Of a stretch of 64,000 nt of DNA, positions 32,281 to 41,926 are shown piece by piece. The notes beneath the pieces were generated by a model that was not told the DNA's origin, did no database searches, and saw nothing but the letters and a program-made list of their open reading frames with translations. A program made the position numbers and the translations under genes. This stretch comes from UBA10329 sp964500205 (lineage in GTDB: Bacteria > Bacteroidota > Bacteroidia > UBA10329): the NCBI GenBank assembly GCA_964500205.1, contig CAZCNS010000007.1, positions 124,001 through 188,000 on the forward strand, read 5' to 3'. Numbering within the stretch: position 1 is the stretch's first letter; each line of letters opens with the position of its first letter.

Positions 32281-34599
32281 ATGAAGAACCTTGTCATTGT
32301 CGAGTCACCAGCTAAGGCCAAGACCATCGAGGGTTTCCTCGGCAAGGATTTCACCGTGAAATCCAGCTTCGGGCACATTCGCGACCTACCCCAGAAAAAC
32401 CTTGCGGTGGACACTGCCAATGGTTATGCACCCGAATACGTGGTGTCCAAAGACAAGGAGGCACTTGTGCGTGAATTGAAGAAGCTTGCCAAACAGGCCG
32501 AACTCGTATGGCTCGCATCGGACGAAGACCGTGAAGGAGAGGCCATCTCTTGGCACCTTTTCGAGACCCTTGGGCTTGATGATAAGAAGACCCGCAGAAT
32601 CGTTTTCCATGAGATTACCAAGTCTGCCATACTCAAGGCGGTGGAGAATCCCAGACCCATTGACCAGAATCTGGTGAACGCCCAGCAGGCCCGTAGGATA
32701 CTCGATCGCTTGGTAGGCTACGAGCTTTCGCCTGTTCTGTGGAAAAAAGTAAAGCCGAGTCTCTCAGCAGGCAGGGTTCAGAGCGTGGCCGTAAGGCTGG
32801 TGGTGGAGCGTGAAAGGGAAGTGGACGCCTTCAACTCCACATCCGCCTTCCGGGTGCTCGGTTTCTTCATTGCCGATGGAAAGGAATTCCGCGCAGAGCT
32901 CTCCGAGCGTTTTGTCACAGAGGCCGAGGCCCAGGCGTTTCTTGAAAAATGCAAGGGTGCGACCTTCACCGTAAGCGACCTCCAGACCAAGCCCGCGAAG
33001 CGCAGCCCGGCAGCACCGTTCACCACATCTACCTTGCAGCAAGAGGCCAGTCGCAAGCTCGGACTTCCTGTGGCCCGCACCATGCAGCTCGCACAGAACC
33101 TCTATGAAGAGGGGCATATCACCTATATGAGGACGGACAGCACCAATCTCTCTGGGCTGGCCATCAATTCTGCCAAGGACGAGATCGTCAGTTTCTATGG
33201 CGAGCAGTATCACAAGACCCGGCAGTACACGTCAAAGGCCAAGGGAGCGCAAGAGGCCCACGAGGCCATCCGTCCTACTTATATGAATAAGCACAAGGCA
33301 GGCAGCAGTGCCCAGCATGAGCGTTTGTACGACCTTATCTGGAAGCGCACGATCGCTTCTCAGATGGCCGATGCGGAGCTGGAGCGCACCACCATAGACA
33401 TTGCGGTGTCCGGACTCGGTCAGCCTTTCGTGGCCAAAGGTGAGGTCATCAAGTTCGATGGCTTTCTCAAGGTGTACATGGAGGGAACGGACGATGAGAA
33501 CTCTGAGGATGACCAGAAGGGATTGCTTCCGGCCGTGAAGGTGGGGCAGCAGCTTGGCATGGACCGCATCGAGGCCACCGAACGATTCTCGCAGCCGCCA
33601 GCCCGCTATACCGAGGCCAGCCTCGTTCGTAAACTGGAGGAATTGGGCATTGGCCGTCCTTCTACTTATGCACCTACCATCAGTACCGTTATCAATCGTG
33701 GTTATGTGGTCAAGGAAGACCGCGAGGGTGTGAAACGTGACTACACCGCACTCCTTCTGAAAGGAAGTGATATCTCGAAGGAAAAGAAGACCGAGAACAC
33801 GGGGGCAGAGAAGGCCAAGCTTTTCCCGACCGACATCGGGGTGGTGGTCACAGACTTCCTTGTTGAGAATTTCAAGGACATTCTCGACTACAACTTCACC
33901 GCTCAGGTAGAGCAGGAGTTCGATGAGATAGCCGAGGGCAAGAAGGAATGGGTCAGCATGATAGATGGTTTCTATCGCCCTTTCCACGAGAGTACGGTTG
34001 ACACTGCAGAGAATGCTCAGAAGGCCACTGGGGAACGATTGCTTGGAACACATCCTGAAAGCGGGAGGAATGTTTATGCCCGCTTGGGTAAATACGGGCC
34101 TATGATCCAGGTGGGCGAGGCCGAGGATGAGGAGAAGCCCCAGTTCACCAGCCTGCAGGCCGGTCAGCGGCTCACTGACATCACCTTGGCCGAGGCCCTG
34201 GACCTGTTCAGACTGCCCCGCAAGATGGATGAGTTCGAAAGCAAGCCCCTGTCTGTAGGCGTAGGAAGGTTCGGCCCGTTTGTTAAGCATGGCAGCACTT
34301 ATACCTCCATCCCGAAGGAGGAAGACCCCTTGGAGATTACCCGAGACCGTGCCATTGAGCTGGTGGTTGCCAAGCGAGAGGCGGTCGCCAAGGCACTGAT
34401 CAGTGAGTTCACTCATGGAGATGACATCATTCAGGTGAAGGAAGGTCGGTGGGGACCTTACATCGCTGTCGGAAAGACCAACTATAAGATTCCTAAAGGC
34501 ACAGAAGCTGCGGCCTTGACCTTGGAGGATTGCCTCAAGATCATGGCGTCTCCTGAGTCCAAGCCAAAGGCAGGTTTCAAGGGCAGACGTAAGAAGTAA
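32281..34599 (+). CDS. topA: DNA topoisomerase I
   Basis: A type IA topoisomerase that relaxes negative supercoils. The TOPRIM domain is at the N-terminus (NLVIVESPAKAKTIEGFLG, WLASDEDREGEAISWHLFE). The catalytic tyrosine is Tyr282 in ITYMRTDST. In place of C-terminal zinc fingers it has TopA C-terminal repeats (GRFGPFVKHGSTYTSIP, GRWGPYIAVGKTNYKIPKG) and a basic tail, as is usual in Bacteroidota. At 772 aa it is of normal size. It lies upstream of the arginase-fold gene with 9 nt between them. Confidence 0.96.
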   Translation: MKNLVIVESPAKAKTIEGFLGKDFTVKSSFGHIRDLPQKNLAVDTANGYAPEYVVSKDKEALVRELKKLAKQAELVWLASDEDREGEAISWHLFETLGLDDKKTRRIVFHEITKSAILKAVENPRPIDQNLVNAQQARRILDRLVGYELSPVLWKKVKPSLSAGRVQSVAVRLVVEREREVDAFNSTSAFRVLGFFIADGKEFRAELSERFVTEAEAQAFLEKCKGATFTVSDLQTKPAKRSPAAPFTTSTLQQEASRKLGLPVARTMQLAQNLYEEGHITYMRTDSTNLSGLAINSAKDEIVSFYGEQYHKTRQYTSKAKGAQEAHEAIRPTYMNKHKAGSSAQHERLYDLIWKRTIASQMADAELERTTIDIAVSGLGQPFVAKGEVIKFDGFLKVYMEGTDDENSEDDQKGLLPAVKVGQQLGMDRIEATERFSQPPARYTEASLVRKLEELGIGRPSTYAPTISTVINRGYVVKEDREGVKRDYTALLLKGSDISKEKKTENTGAEKAKLFPTDIGVVVTDFLVENFKDILDYNFTAQVEQEFDEIAEGKKEWVSMIDGFYRPFHESTVDTAENAQKATGERLLGTHPESGRNVYARLGKYGPMIQVGEAEDEEKPQFTSLQAGQRLTDITLAEALDLFRLPRKMDEFESKPLSVGVGRFGPFVKHGSTYTSIPKEEDPLEITRDRAIELVVAKREAVAKALISEFTHGDDIIQVKEGRWGPYIAVGKTNYKIPKGTEAAALTLEDCLKIMASPESKPKAGFKGRRKK

Positions 34600-34608
34600 A
34601 CGTCACGA

Positions 34609-35775
34609 ATGGAGGACATGTCCATTTTCGTCAAGGCCATCGACCCTGCCGTGCTGCCAGAGTTCGGATCGGGTGCGCTTGGTCATCGTGTCCAGTTCCA
34701 TTCCACCGCTGGCGAGATCCCACCCTTCCGGAAAGGGGCATTGGTCATCATCGGATGCCCAGAGTCGCGGAGGTCATCTGCTGTTGTGACCCCAGCCGGA
34801 CTGTTGCTCGTCAGATCCTGTTTTTATGGGCTACAGGATCACTTTCCTGATATGGATATCATTGACGTGGGTGACATCCTTCCCGGTAACACGGTGGACG
34901 ATACCTACTTCGCACTTTCCTCTACGGTGGCTGCAATTGTCAAGGCAGGTGCCGTTGCATTGGTCATCGGTGGGGGCCAAGACCTTACCTACGCCAATTA
35001 TCTCGCCTACCAGAAACTGGAGCAGGTGGTTAATATCGTTACGGTAGATTCTCGATTCGATATGGGGGCTGCCGAGGAAGATGTGAGTGCATCTGCTTTC
35101 CTTCAACGCATTGTGCTCAACACTCCCAACGTGCTGTTCAATTACAGCAACCTCGCCTATCAGACTTATTACGCATCGCTTGATCAAGTGGACATGATGC
35201 ATCGCATGTTCTTCGATGTTTACAGGTTAGGAGAGGTGCAGACTTTTCTCGAAGGCACCGAGCCGGTCATCAGGAATGCCGACATGGCCTCGTTCGACCT
35301 CACGGCCATTCGGAGCTCTGACAATCCCTCCAACCACCGTTCCGAGCCCAACGGCCTTTATGGCGAGGAGGCATGTGCCATTTGCCGATATGCTGGACTG
35401 AGCGACAAGCTCTCCTCCTTCGGGGTCTATGAGTTTGATGAGAATCGTGATGCAGATGGTCGCGGTGCGATGCTTGCCGGGCAGATGCTCTGGTACTTTG
35501 CATGGGGTGTGGCCAATAGGAAACGCGATTACCCTCTCTCAGACCGCGATGAGAACACCAAGTACACCGTGACCATCGAGGATGGTTCCTATGACATCGT
35601 ATTCTACAAAAGCCCCCGCAGCGACCGCTGGTGGATGGAAGTTCCGTATCCTTCCAAGAGGGGGCAACGCTATGAAAGGCACTTCATGGTGCCTTGCAGC
35701 TACGCAGACTACGAGATGGCCTGTGCCAATGAAATGCCCGACAGATGGTGGCAGACTTATCAAAAGCTCGGATGA
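34609..35775 (+). CDS. Arginase/formimidoylglutamase-fold protein with degenerate metal site
   Basis: A 388-aa ureohydrolase-fold protein, usually annotated as formimidoylglutamase in Bacteroidota. Active family members need two Mn ions held by GGxH-D, DAHxD and SxDxD motifs. Here the corresponding segments are GGGQD (121-125), DSRFD (147-151) and SFDLT (228-232), so both His ligands and one Asp are replaced. Metal-dependent hydrolase activity is therefore doubtful. It follows topA by 9 nt and precedes the PorP/SprF-GldKLMN block. No histidine-degradation (hut) genes are near, which also speaks against a role in that pathway. Confidence 0.82.
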   Translation: MEDMSIFVKAIDPAVLPEFGSGALGHRVQFHSTAGEIPPFRKGALVIIGCPESRRSSAVVTPAGLLLVRSCFYGLQDHFPDMDIIDVGDILPGNTVDDTYFALSSTVAAIVKAGAVALVIGGGQDLTYANYLAYQKLEQVVNIVTVDSRFDMGAAEEDVSASAFLQRIVLNTPNVLFNYSNLAYQTYYASLDQVDMMHRMFFDVYRLGEVQTFLEGTEPVIRNADMASFDLTAIRSSDNPSNHRSEPNGLYGEEACAICRYAGLSDKLSSFGVYEFDENRDADGRGAMLAGQMLWYFAWGVANRKRDYPLSDRDENTKYTVTIEDGSYDIVFYKSPRSDRWWMEVPYPSKRGQRYERHFMVPCSYADYEMACANEMPDRWWQTYQKLG

Positions 35776-35983
35776 ATAGTGCTTCTTGCGTTGCCACTTG
35801 CTTTTCACCCAACAATTTTCAGGTCATGAGGCTGTTCCGGTATTTTGTTCATCTTTGCCGTCAACTCACTTAGAGAACATTTATCAAAGGGGTTGAAGTA
35901 GAAAAGGATTTTTACTTACTTAGCCGCTTCATTCAGAACCTGTCCAACGGACATTAATCAGTCAGCAAACCGATCAACCTCAG

Positions 35984-36916
35984 ATGAAAAAGATCTACAC
36001 AGCTGTAGCCTCCATCGCTCTCGTGTTCATAGGATCTGCAGTCAATGCACAGCAGGATCCACAGTTCACGCAGAACATGTTCAACCGCCTCTATGCCAAT
36101 GCAGGCTATGCAGGTACAAGTGATGGGATCTGTGCCACAGCCCTCCATCGTCAGCAGTGGGTGGGCTTTGCAGGCCGTCCTGTCAGTACTGTTGTCAACA
36201 TAGACGGCACCGTGAAGGCCATTCGCGGTGGTGTTGGTCTGTCCATCTTGGCAGATCAGCTCGGTGCGCAAAGTACCATCGGGGTGAAACTCGCCTATTC
36301 CTATCACCTCAAACTGGGCGGAGGAGTCCTCGGTATCGGTATTGAGGGCGGTCTGATGTCTCATACGCTCGATGGTTCTCAGTTTAACCCAGTGCAGTCC
36401 GGTGATGCTAACATTATCACTGGTAAACAGGGAGAGCTGGTGCCAGACCTTGGCTTTGGACTTTACTATAAGTCAGATAAACTTTACGCTGGCATCAGTG
36501 CCAATCACCTTATCGGGCCTACCATGGAGTTCAGTGATGGCACTGCAAGCAGCGAGATCACTGTTGCTCGTCACTACTATGCCATGGCAGGTTACACTTG
36601 GGATGTTTCCCCCGATATCGCTCTTCTGCCATCCGTGTTTGTGAAGACCGATGCAGCATCAGCGCAATTTGACCTCAACATCAATGCGATGTGGAAGAAT
36701 ATGGTCTGGGCCGGTGCATCATACAGGATTCAGGATGCTGTTGCTGTCATGGCAGGTGTTCAGATTTATGACTTCAGAATCGGCTATTCTTACGACATCA
36801 CTACTTCAGGTCTGAATACTTTCAGCAATGGAAGCCATGAGGTGATGCTCGGCTATTGCTACAAGCTGCGTACACCTGTGGTGAATCAGCGCTACCGCAA
36901 CGTTCGTTTCCTCTGA
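35984..36916 (+). CDS. PorP/SprF family type IX secretion membrane protein
   Basis: A 310-aa outer membrane beta-barrel-type protein of the PorP/SprF family, which assists T9SS function and adhesin export. It has a signal peptide (IYTAVASIALVFIGSAVNAQ) and starts the mature part with QDPQFTQNMFNRLYANAGYAG, the family hallmark. It continues as alternating beta segments and ends YRNVRFL. It stands directly upstream of gldK, as in many Bacteroidota. The 208-nt gap before it has an imperfect -7-like TTCATCTTTG at about 35850-35859 and no gene. Confidence 0.92.
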   Translation: MKKIYTAVASIALVFIGSAVNAQQDPQFTQNMFNRLYANAGYAGTSDGICATALHRQQWVGFAGRPVSTVVNIDGTVKAIRGGVGLSILADQLGAQSTIGVKLAYSYHLKLGGGVLGIGIEGGLMSHTLDGSQFNPVQSGDANIITGKQGELVPDLGFGLYYKSDKLYAGISANHLIGPTMEFSDGTASSEITVARHYYAMAGYTWDVSPDIALLPSVFVKTDAASAQFDLNINAMWKNMVWAGASYRIQDAVAVMAGVQIYDFRIGYSYDITTSGLNTFSNGSHEVMLGYCYKLRTPVVNQRYRNVRFL

Positions 36917-37082
36917 TAAAGCAGCGATCGAAACATTTGATGAATTGTCCCGTTCAAGCATGGCTCCGAGCCGGGATTTCCGGACAAAGTCAAAAGTCAT
37001 GAAGAGAACAGCACAACCATCTGGTCAGCTCAATCAACCCTGCGGTCAGCTTATGCCGATTTATGATTTTAACACCTCTGCC

Positions 37083-38354
37083 ATGAGAAAAGTTCTGTTA
37101 GTGGGACTGGTGGCTGCCGCTGTCGCAAGCCTTGTGAGCTGTGGCACTGGAAGCCGTGGTCAGCTTACCGGTGTGCAAGGCCGTGAGGAATGGTACAATG
37201 ATGATCCGTTCGGTATGTTGTACATACCTATGGGTAGCTATAATATGGGCCCAAGCGATCAGGATGTGCCCTATGCTGTAACAGCCCAGTCAAAGACCGT
37301 CTCAGTCCAGGCGTTCTATATGGATGAGACCGAGATCACCAACAACGAGTACCGTCAATTCGTGTATTGGGTTCGGGATTCAATAGCGCACTTGCTTCTC
37401 GGTGAGGATCACATCTTGGAAGAGGGCGAGTATGGGGAAAGAATAAATTGGGAGGAGTTCATCGAGTACGATGATGAAGAAGTGATGGAGGTTTTGGAGG
37501 AGATGTATCTACCAGAACATGAGCGGTTTTACAAGAGGAGGGAACTCGACACCCGCAAGCTGAATTTCGAGTATTTCTGGATTGACCTGAAGGAAGCTGC
37601 CCGCAAGGAGAACCGTGAGCAGGGCATGAAGGACCGTTCTGTATTCATCAAGAAGGATATCTTGAACGTTTATCCCGACACGTTGGCGTGGGTTCATGAC
37701 TTCACGTATTCGTTCAACGAGCCAATGACCAAGAATTATTTCTGGCATCCAGCGTATGATGACTACCCTGTTGTCGGAGTTTCGTGGAAGCAGGCAAGAG
37801 CGTTCTGTATCTGGAGAACCCAATTGCTTGATAGCTGGTTGATGGGTGATGATGAGGTGATTCTGAATGAGTTCCGATTGCCAACCGAATCAGAATGGGA
37901 ATATGCAGCCCGTGGTGGTCTGGCGCTGCAATCCTATCCTTGGGGTGGGCCGTACGTAAGGAACAGTAGAGGTTGCTTTCTTGCCAACTACAAGCCTCTT
38001 CGAGGCAACTATGTTGCTGATGGTGGTTTTCACACCGTTAAGGCTTATCGGTATGCTCCCAATGATTATGGCTTGTACTGTATGGCGGGTAATGTGGCAG
38101 AATGGACGAGCAATGCTTTCGATGAGAGTGCTTACAATTTCAGCCATGACCTCAACCCTGATTACCACTATGAGGCCAAAGATTCCGATCCTCCATCGCT
38201 GAAGCGAAAAGTCATCCGTGGTGGTTCATGGAAGGATATAGGTTACTACCTCCAGACAGGCACGCGTACCTATGAGTATCAGGATACAGCGAAATGTTAC
38301 GTGGGTTTCCGCTGCGTGATGACCTTCCTCGGAAGGGATAAGGCTGATTTCTAA
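37083..38354 (+). CDS. gldK: Gliding motility lipoprotein GldK
   Basis: A T9SS core component that forms a ring with GldN on the periplasmic face of the outer membrane. It is a lipoprotein: the signal MRKVLLVGLVAAAVASLVSC ends in a lipobox, which places the start at the ATG at 37083 (423 aa), not at earlier in-frame Met codons. The body is a formylglycine-generating-enzyme-like (SUMF1) domain with LYIPMGSYNMG, DETEITNNEYRQF, LPTESEWEYAARGG, MAGNVAEWTSNAF and VIRGGSWKD. It is presumed structural rather than catalytic. It begins the gldKLMN operon. Confidence 0.95.
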   Translation: MRKVLLVGLVAAAVASLVSCGTGSRGQLTGVQGREEWYNDDPFGMLYIPMGSYNMGPSDQDVPYAVTAQSKTVSVQAFYMDETEITNNEYRQFVYWVRDSIAHLLLGEDHILEEGEYGERINWEEFIEYDDEEVMEVLEEMYLPEHERFYKRRELDTRKLNFEYFWIDLKEAARKENREQGMKDRSVFIKKDILNVYPDTLAWVHDFTYSFNEPMTKNYFWHPAYDDYPVVGVSWKQARAFCIWRTQLLDSWLMGDDEVILNEFRLPTESEWEYAARGGLALQSYPWGGPYVRNSRGCFLANYKPLRGNYVADGGFHTVKAYRYAPNDYGLYCMAGNVAEWTSNAFDESAYNFSHDLNPDYHYEAKDSDPPSLKRKVIRGGSWKDIGYYLQTGTRTYEYQDTAKCYVGFRCVMTFLGRDKADF

Positions 38355-38413
38355 TTAGGTGTCCAAAGAGTTTACAATCAAGTTCAATTCAATAACCATC
38401 TCAAACAAAAGTC

Positions 38414-39208
38414 ATGCAGGGTAAAAAGTGGAAAAGTTTCATGGCCAAACTCTATGGTTTCGGTGCAGCCGTTGTAATCATAGGTGCGATGTTCAAGATT
38501 CAGCACTGGCCAGGGGCTGGTCCCATGCTTGTTGCCGGACTGTCGGTGGAGGCCATCATCTTTTTCTTCTCGGCTTTTGAGAAGCCACATGAAGATCCAG
38601 ATTGGAGCTTGGTATACCCCGAACTGGCCGGTCTTCCCGGTGAGGGAGGTGGAACAGGTAAGGCCAGTGGTGGAGGGGGTAATTCCGCTACTCAGGAGCT
38701 CGATAAGATGCTCGAAGATGCCAAGATAGGGCCTGAGCTTATTGAAAGTCTTGGAAGCAGCCTACGTTCGCTGGGAGACAATGTGGAGAAGCTGGGAACA
38801 GTTACAGATGCCGCGGTTGCAACTGAGAGTTATGTGACCAATGTCAGAAAGGCTTCTGATACCGTAGGAGGTCTCTCAGAGGCTTACATCAAGGCTTCGG
38901 CATCCCTTGGAGCGATGGTAGTGGACTCAGGTGAGGGTGTTTCCTTCGGAGAGGAGATGAAAAAGCTTGGTGACAATCTTATACATCTCAATCAGCAGTA
39001 TGCGCTGCAATTGCAGGGAACAAAGCAATTCCTCGATGCTTCTGGTCAGTTGTACGGAGGCATGGGTGAGTTGATGGGCACTCTGAATGAGTCAGTAGAA
39101 GATGCTAAGAAGTACAAGTCGGAAGTGGCGCAACTTGCCCACAATATCAGTTCATTGAATACAGTGTACGGAAACATGCTTTCCGCGATGAACCGTCCCG
39201 GAGCTTGA
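38414..39208 (+). CDS. gldL: Gliding motility protein GldL
   Basis: An inner membrane component of the T9SS motor. It has two transmembrane helices near the N-terminus (about residues 15-33 and 37-56, including FKIQHWPGAGPMLVAGLSVEAIIFF). A long cytoplasmic helical part follows, with LDKMLEDAKIGPELIESLGSSL and a coiled C-terminus ending in NISSLNTVYGNMLSAMN. With GldM it forms the proton-driven rotary motor. At 264 aa its length is as expected. It lies 59 nt after gldK and 52 nt before gldM. Confidence 0.95.
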   Translation: MQGKKWKSFMAKLYGFGAAVVIIGAMFKIQHWPGAGPMLVAGLSVEAIIFFFSAFEKPHEDPDWSLVYPELAGLPGEGGGTGKASGGGGNSATQELDKMLEDAKIGPELIESLGSSLRSLGDNVEKLGTVTDAAVATESYVTNVRKASDTVGGLSEAYIKASASLGAMVVDSGEGVSFGEEMKKLGDNLIHLNQQYALQLQGTKQFLDASGQLYGGMGELMGTLNESVEDAKKYKSEVAQLAHNISSLNTVYGNMLSAMNRPGA

Positions 39209-39260
39209 TAGCTTCTAATCTGTAACTGCACCAAACGACAGTCTGTAGCAAAACGAAATA

Positions 39261-40985
39261 ATGGCAGGAGGTAAAGAGACCCCACGGCAGAAGATGATCG
39301 GGATGATGTACTTGGTACTCACCGCACTTCTGGCGATGAACGTTTCCAAGGATGTTCTGAATGCATTCATTCTTATCAATGACAGTCTGGTTGTTACCAA
39401 TCAGAATTTCAGTCAGAAGAATGCATCGCAGTACCAAGCGTTTCAGTTGGCAATGGCCAATGACCCCGTGAAGGTGAAGCCATGGTTGGATGCAGCCATG
39501 TCAGTGAAGACTGCTGCTGATTCAGCCGTGGCACATCTCGAGGATTTGAAGCGTTATGTGATAATGAAGACCGACAAGATGGACTCCGTTGAGGTTAATG
39601 GTCATCTTGCGAGTCTGAATAATGCAACTACTGATGAGCAGCGATATGCAGCGAGAGAGGTGGTTGATTCCATTTTTTCGCTCCGAAATGTCAGCAGTAA
39701 GGACAACTACGATACCCCCACTAATATCATGATAGGTGGGGATGCGGGAAACCCTAAATCAGGTACCTACTCAGCGCTTGAACTTAAGGGCATTCTGGAT
39801 AGTTACAGGAATAGGTTGATTGCTATGGTTGACTCTGTCAAGGCACCATCCATCATAAGATCATTGAAGAACAACTTCGATACAGATGCCAAGTTCAGGG
39901 TAAGTGCCTCCGAGTTTTTACCTTGGCATTTGGCCAATTTTGATCATATCCCACTTGCTGCGGTCGTGACCAATCTAAGCAAGATGCAAACTGATGTCCG
40001 CAACGCGGAGGCTGATGTGGTCAGGTATCTTTATGGTATGGTTGATGCGGGTGACTTCAAGTTTGATACCCTGGCAGCGAAGGTGATTGCCCCTAATCTG
40101 GTGTTTTTCGGTGATGAATACAAGGCAGAGATTTTTGTTGCTGCGTTCAGTACCACCCAGAATCCGCAAGTACTTCTTGGTAAGGTAGACACTACAACCA
40201 ACAAGATTGTGGGGTCTATTGATTCGTCCAGTGTTGTGGTAGACCGAGGTGTTGGTTTTTACAATGTTAAAGCCACAACCGAAGGAATGCGCGAGTACAG
40301 TGGGCTTATCAATGTTAAAGCCCCTTCTGGTCAGGTGAACAGCTATCCGTTCAAGGGTGAGTACATGGTCATGAAGTCGGGGGTTGTGGTCTCGCCTACC
40401 AAGATGAATGTTCTGTACCGTGGTGTGAAGAATCCTGTTGCCATCTCAGTGCCTGGTGTTGCTCCCGATGATGTGGTGGCCACAATAGATGGAGGGACTC
40501 TCCGTCCTGATGCTAAAGCAGGCAAGGGCAATTATATAGCTGAGGTGGCCGGAGGTACTGCTGCTAAGGTGCGGGTGTCTGCAAAGATGGATGGTAAGAC
40601 ACGACCAATGGGTGATTTTGAATTCCGTGTCAAGGATGTTCCTGCCCCGATAGGTACCATTGCAGGTGTTACTGAGGGATTGGTTTCTGCTAACAGGCTT
40701 GCGGCAGCCCCTACGGTCATTCCGAAAATGGAAAATTTCGATTTTGAGCTGTTCTTCAAAGTAACAAAGTTTGACCTCGTCTATCAAGTTGGTACTGACC
40801 TGATAACCAAGAATGTGGCAGGAAGTAGCATACCACCTGATGCGTTGGATCAGATAAAGCGTCTGAAGAAAGGATCACGTGTTTACATCGAAAATATCGA
40901 TGCGATCATGTTGGATGAAAATAATCAGCCTGCAAAAGGCGTTGCTCCTAAGCGCCTTGGCCCAGTAAGCCTTAAAATCAATTAA
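39261..40985 (+). CDS. gldM: Gliding motility protein GldM
   Basis: The partner of GldL in the T9SS motor. It has one N-terminal transmembrane helix (MIGMMYLVLTALLAMNVSKDVLNAF) and a long periplasmic stalk of successive beta domains that reaches the GldK/GldN ring. At 574 aa it is slightly longer than the average family member. The repeated VxAPSGxVNSYPFKGEYMV and APxxVIPKMENFDFELFFKVTKFDL segments belong to the periplasmic D-domains. It is in the gldKLMN operon. Confidence 0.95.
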   Translation: MAGGKETPRQKMIGMMYLVLTALLAMNVSKDVLNAFILINDSLVVTNQNFSQKNASQYQAFQLAMANDPVKVKPWLDAAMSVKTAADSAVAHLEDLKRYVIMKTDKMDSVEVNGHLASLNNATTDEQRYAAREVVDSIFSLRNVSSKDNYDTPTNIMIGGDAGNPKSGTYSALELKGILDSYRNRLIAMVDSVKAPSIIRSLKNNFDTDAKFRVSASEFLPWHLANFDHIPLAAVVTNLSKMQTDVRNAEADVVRYLYGMVDAGDFKFDTLAAKVIAPNLVFFGDEYKAEIFVAAFSTTQNPQVLLGKVDTTTNKIVGSIDSSSVVVDRGVGFYNVKATTEGMREYSGLINVKAPSGQVNSYPFKGEYMVMKSGVVVSPTKMNVLYRGVKNPVAISVPGVAPDDVVATIDGGTLRPDAKAGKGNYIAEVAGGTAAKVRVSAKMDGKTRPMGDFEFRVKDVPAPIGTIAGVTEGLVSANRLAAAPTVIPKMENFDFELFFKVTKFDLVYQVGTDLITKNVAGSSIPPDALDQIKRLKKGSRVYIENIDAIMLDENNQPAKGVAPKRLGPVSLKIN

Positions 40986-41012
40986 GGTTGGAGGGTCTTA
41001 ACCCTTAGCATC

Positions 41013-41858
41013 ATGAAAAAGCTCATTCTTACATTCGGAATCATTCTCACGGCTTTGGTCCAGAATGCAGAAGTGTTCGCTCAGAACGTTCTTGACGGTG
41101 TCTACGTGAAAGAGCACTACCCGACACGGAAGGTGGTTCCTTACACGCATCTTAGAGAGGCTGACGTAATGTGGGCCACGCGAGTCTGGAGGAAGCTTGA
41201 TCTCAGGGAAAAGATAAATCATCCGCTCTACTATCCTACTGAGGCAATTAAGAACCGTAGAAGCCTTGCACAGGTGATTGTGGAAGCGGTTCGGGAAGGC
41301 AGTCTGACAGCGTACGAGGCACTGGATGATGAGTTCACTATCACGCTTACCAAGGCTGAGATCGAACGGAAATTGAGTTACGTTGACACGCAGTACATCG
41401 AGAGTCCTGATCCCCCTTACGATCTGGTGATGACGCTTATCCCAGAGGAGTTCGACCCTGCAACTGTAAAGGAGTTCCGGATTAAGGAGGATTGGTTTTT
41501 CGACCGTCAACGCTCGGTTTTGGATGTGCGTATCATCGGGATTCAGCCGGTAGCTGAGAACGTAGATAAGACAACCGGAGAAGTGCGTGGAACTGAGCCT
41601 ATGTTTTGGGTATATTTTCCAGAGGCAAGAAATATCTTTGCGAGTGCTGAGGTGTTCAACCGTGTGAACGATGCCGAGCGGAAAACGCTGGAGGATATTT
41701 TCTGGAAGCGCATGTTTGGCTCCTATATCTACAAGGAGAAAAACGTCTATGACCGTTCTATAGCCGATTACATGCTCAATACCTTGGACCAGCTGTTGGA
41801 GGCTGAGAAGATCAAGGAGGATATTTTCATCCTTGAACACGATCTCTGGGAATATTGA
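41013..41858 (+). CDS. gldN: Gliding motility protein GldN
   Basis: A periplasmic T9SS component that forms the ring with GldK. It has a signal peptide (KKLILTFGIILTALVQNAEVFAQ) and the family's typical body with LREADVMWATRVWRKLDLREKINHPLYYP, IKEDWFFDRQRSVLDVRIIGI and MFWVYFPEARNIF. At 281 aa it is near average. It is the last gene of the operon: a terminator follows 19 nt after the stop. No other T9SS genes (sprA, sprE, sprT, gldJ, porV) are in the window. Confidence 0.95.
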   Translation: MKKLILTFGIILTALVQNAEVFAQNVLDGVYVKEHYPTRKVVPYTHLREADVMWATRVWRKLDLREKINHPLYYPTEAIKNRRSLAQVIVEAVREGSLTAYEALDDEFTITLTKAEIERKLSYVDTQYIESPDPPYDLVMTLIPEEFDPATVKEFRIKEDWFFDRQRSVLDVRIIGIQPVAENVDKTTGEVRGTEPMFWVYFPEARNIFASAEVFNRVNDAERKTLEDIFWKRMFGSYIYKEKNVYDRSIADYMLNTLDQLLEAEKIKEDIFILEHDLWEY

Positions 41859-41877
41859 GATTTTCTCGAAGTCTAAT

Positions 41878-41912
41878 AAAGCCGAATCCTGAAGCAGGGT
41901 TCGGCTTTTTGT
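41878..41912 (+). terminator. Terminator of the gldKLMN operon
   Basis: AAAGCCGAATCCT pairs with AGGGTTCGGCTTT (one wobble) around a 5-nt loop and runs into a T tract. The opposite strand has a weaker U run, so it may also serve the convergent phosphatase gene. Confidence 0.85.
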
Positions 41913-41926
41913 TTATGGGATTATCT

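Noticed and set aside
33232..34416. 394-codon open frame opposite topA
   Set aside because: Shadow of topA. The low-complexity Leu/Gly/Asp composition is typical of antisense frames in GC-rich genes.
34609..35775. Active formimidoylglutamase in histidine degradation
   Set aside because: Key His and Asp metal ligands are replaced and no hut genes are nearby.
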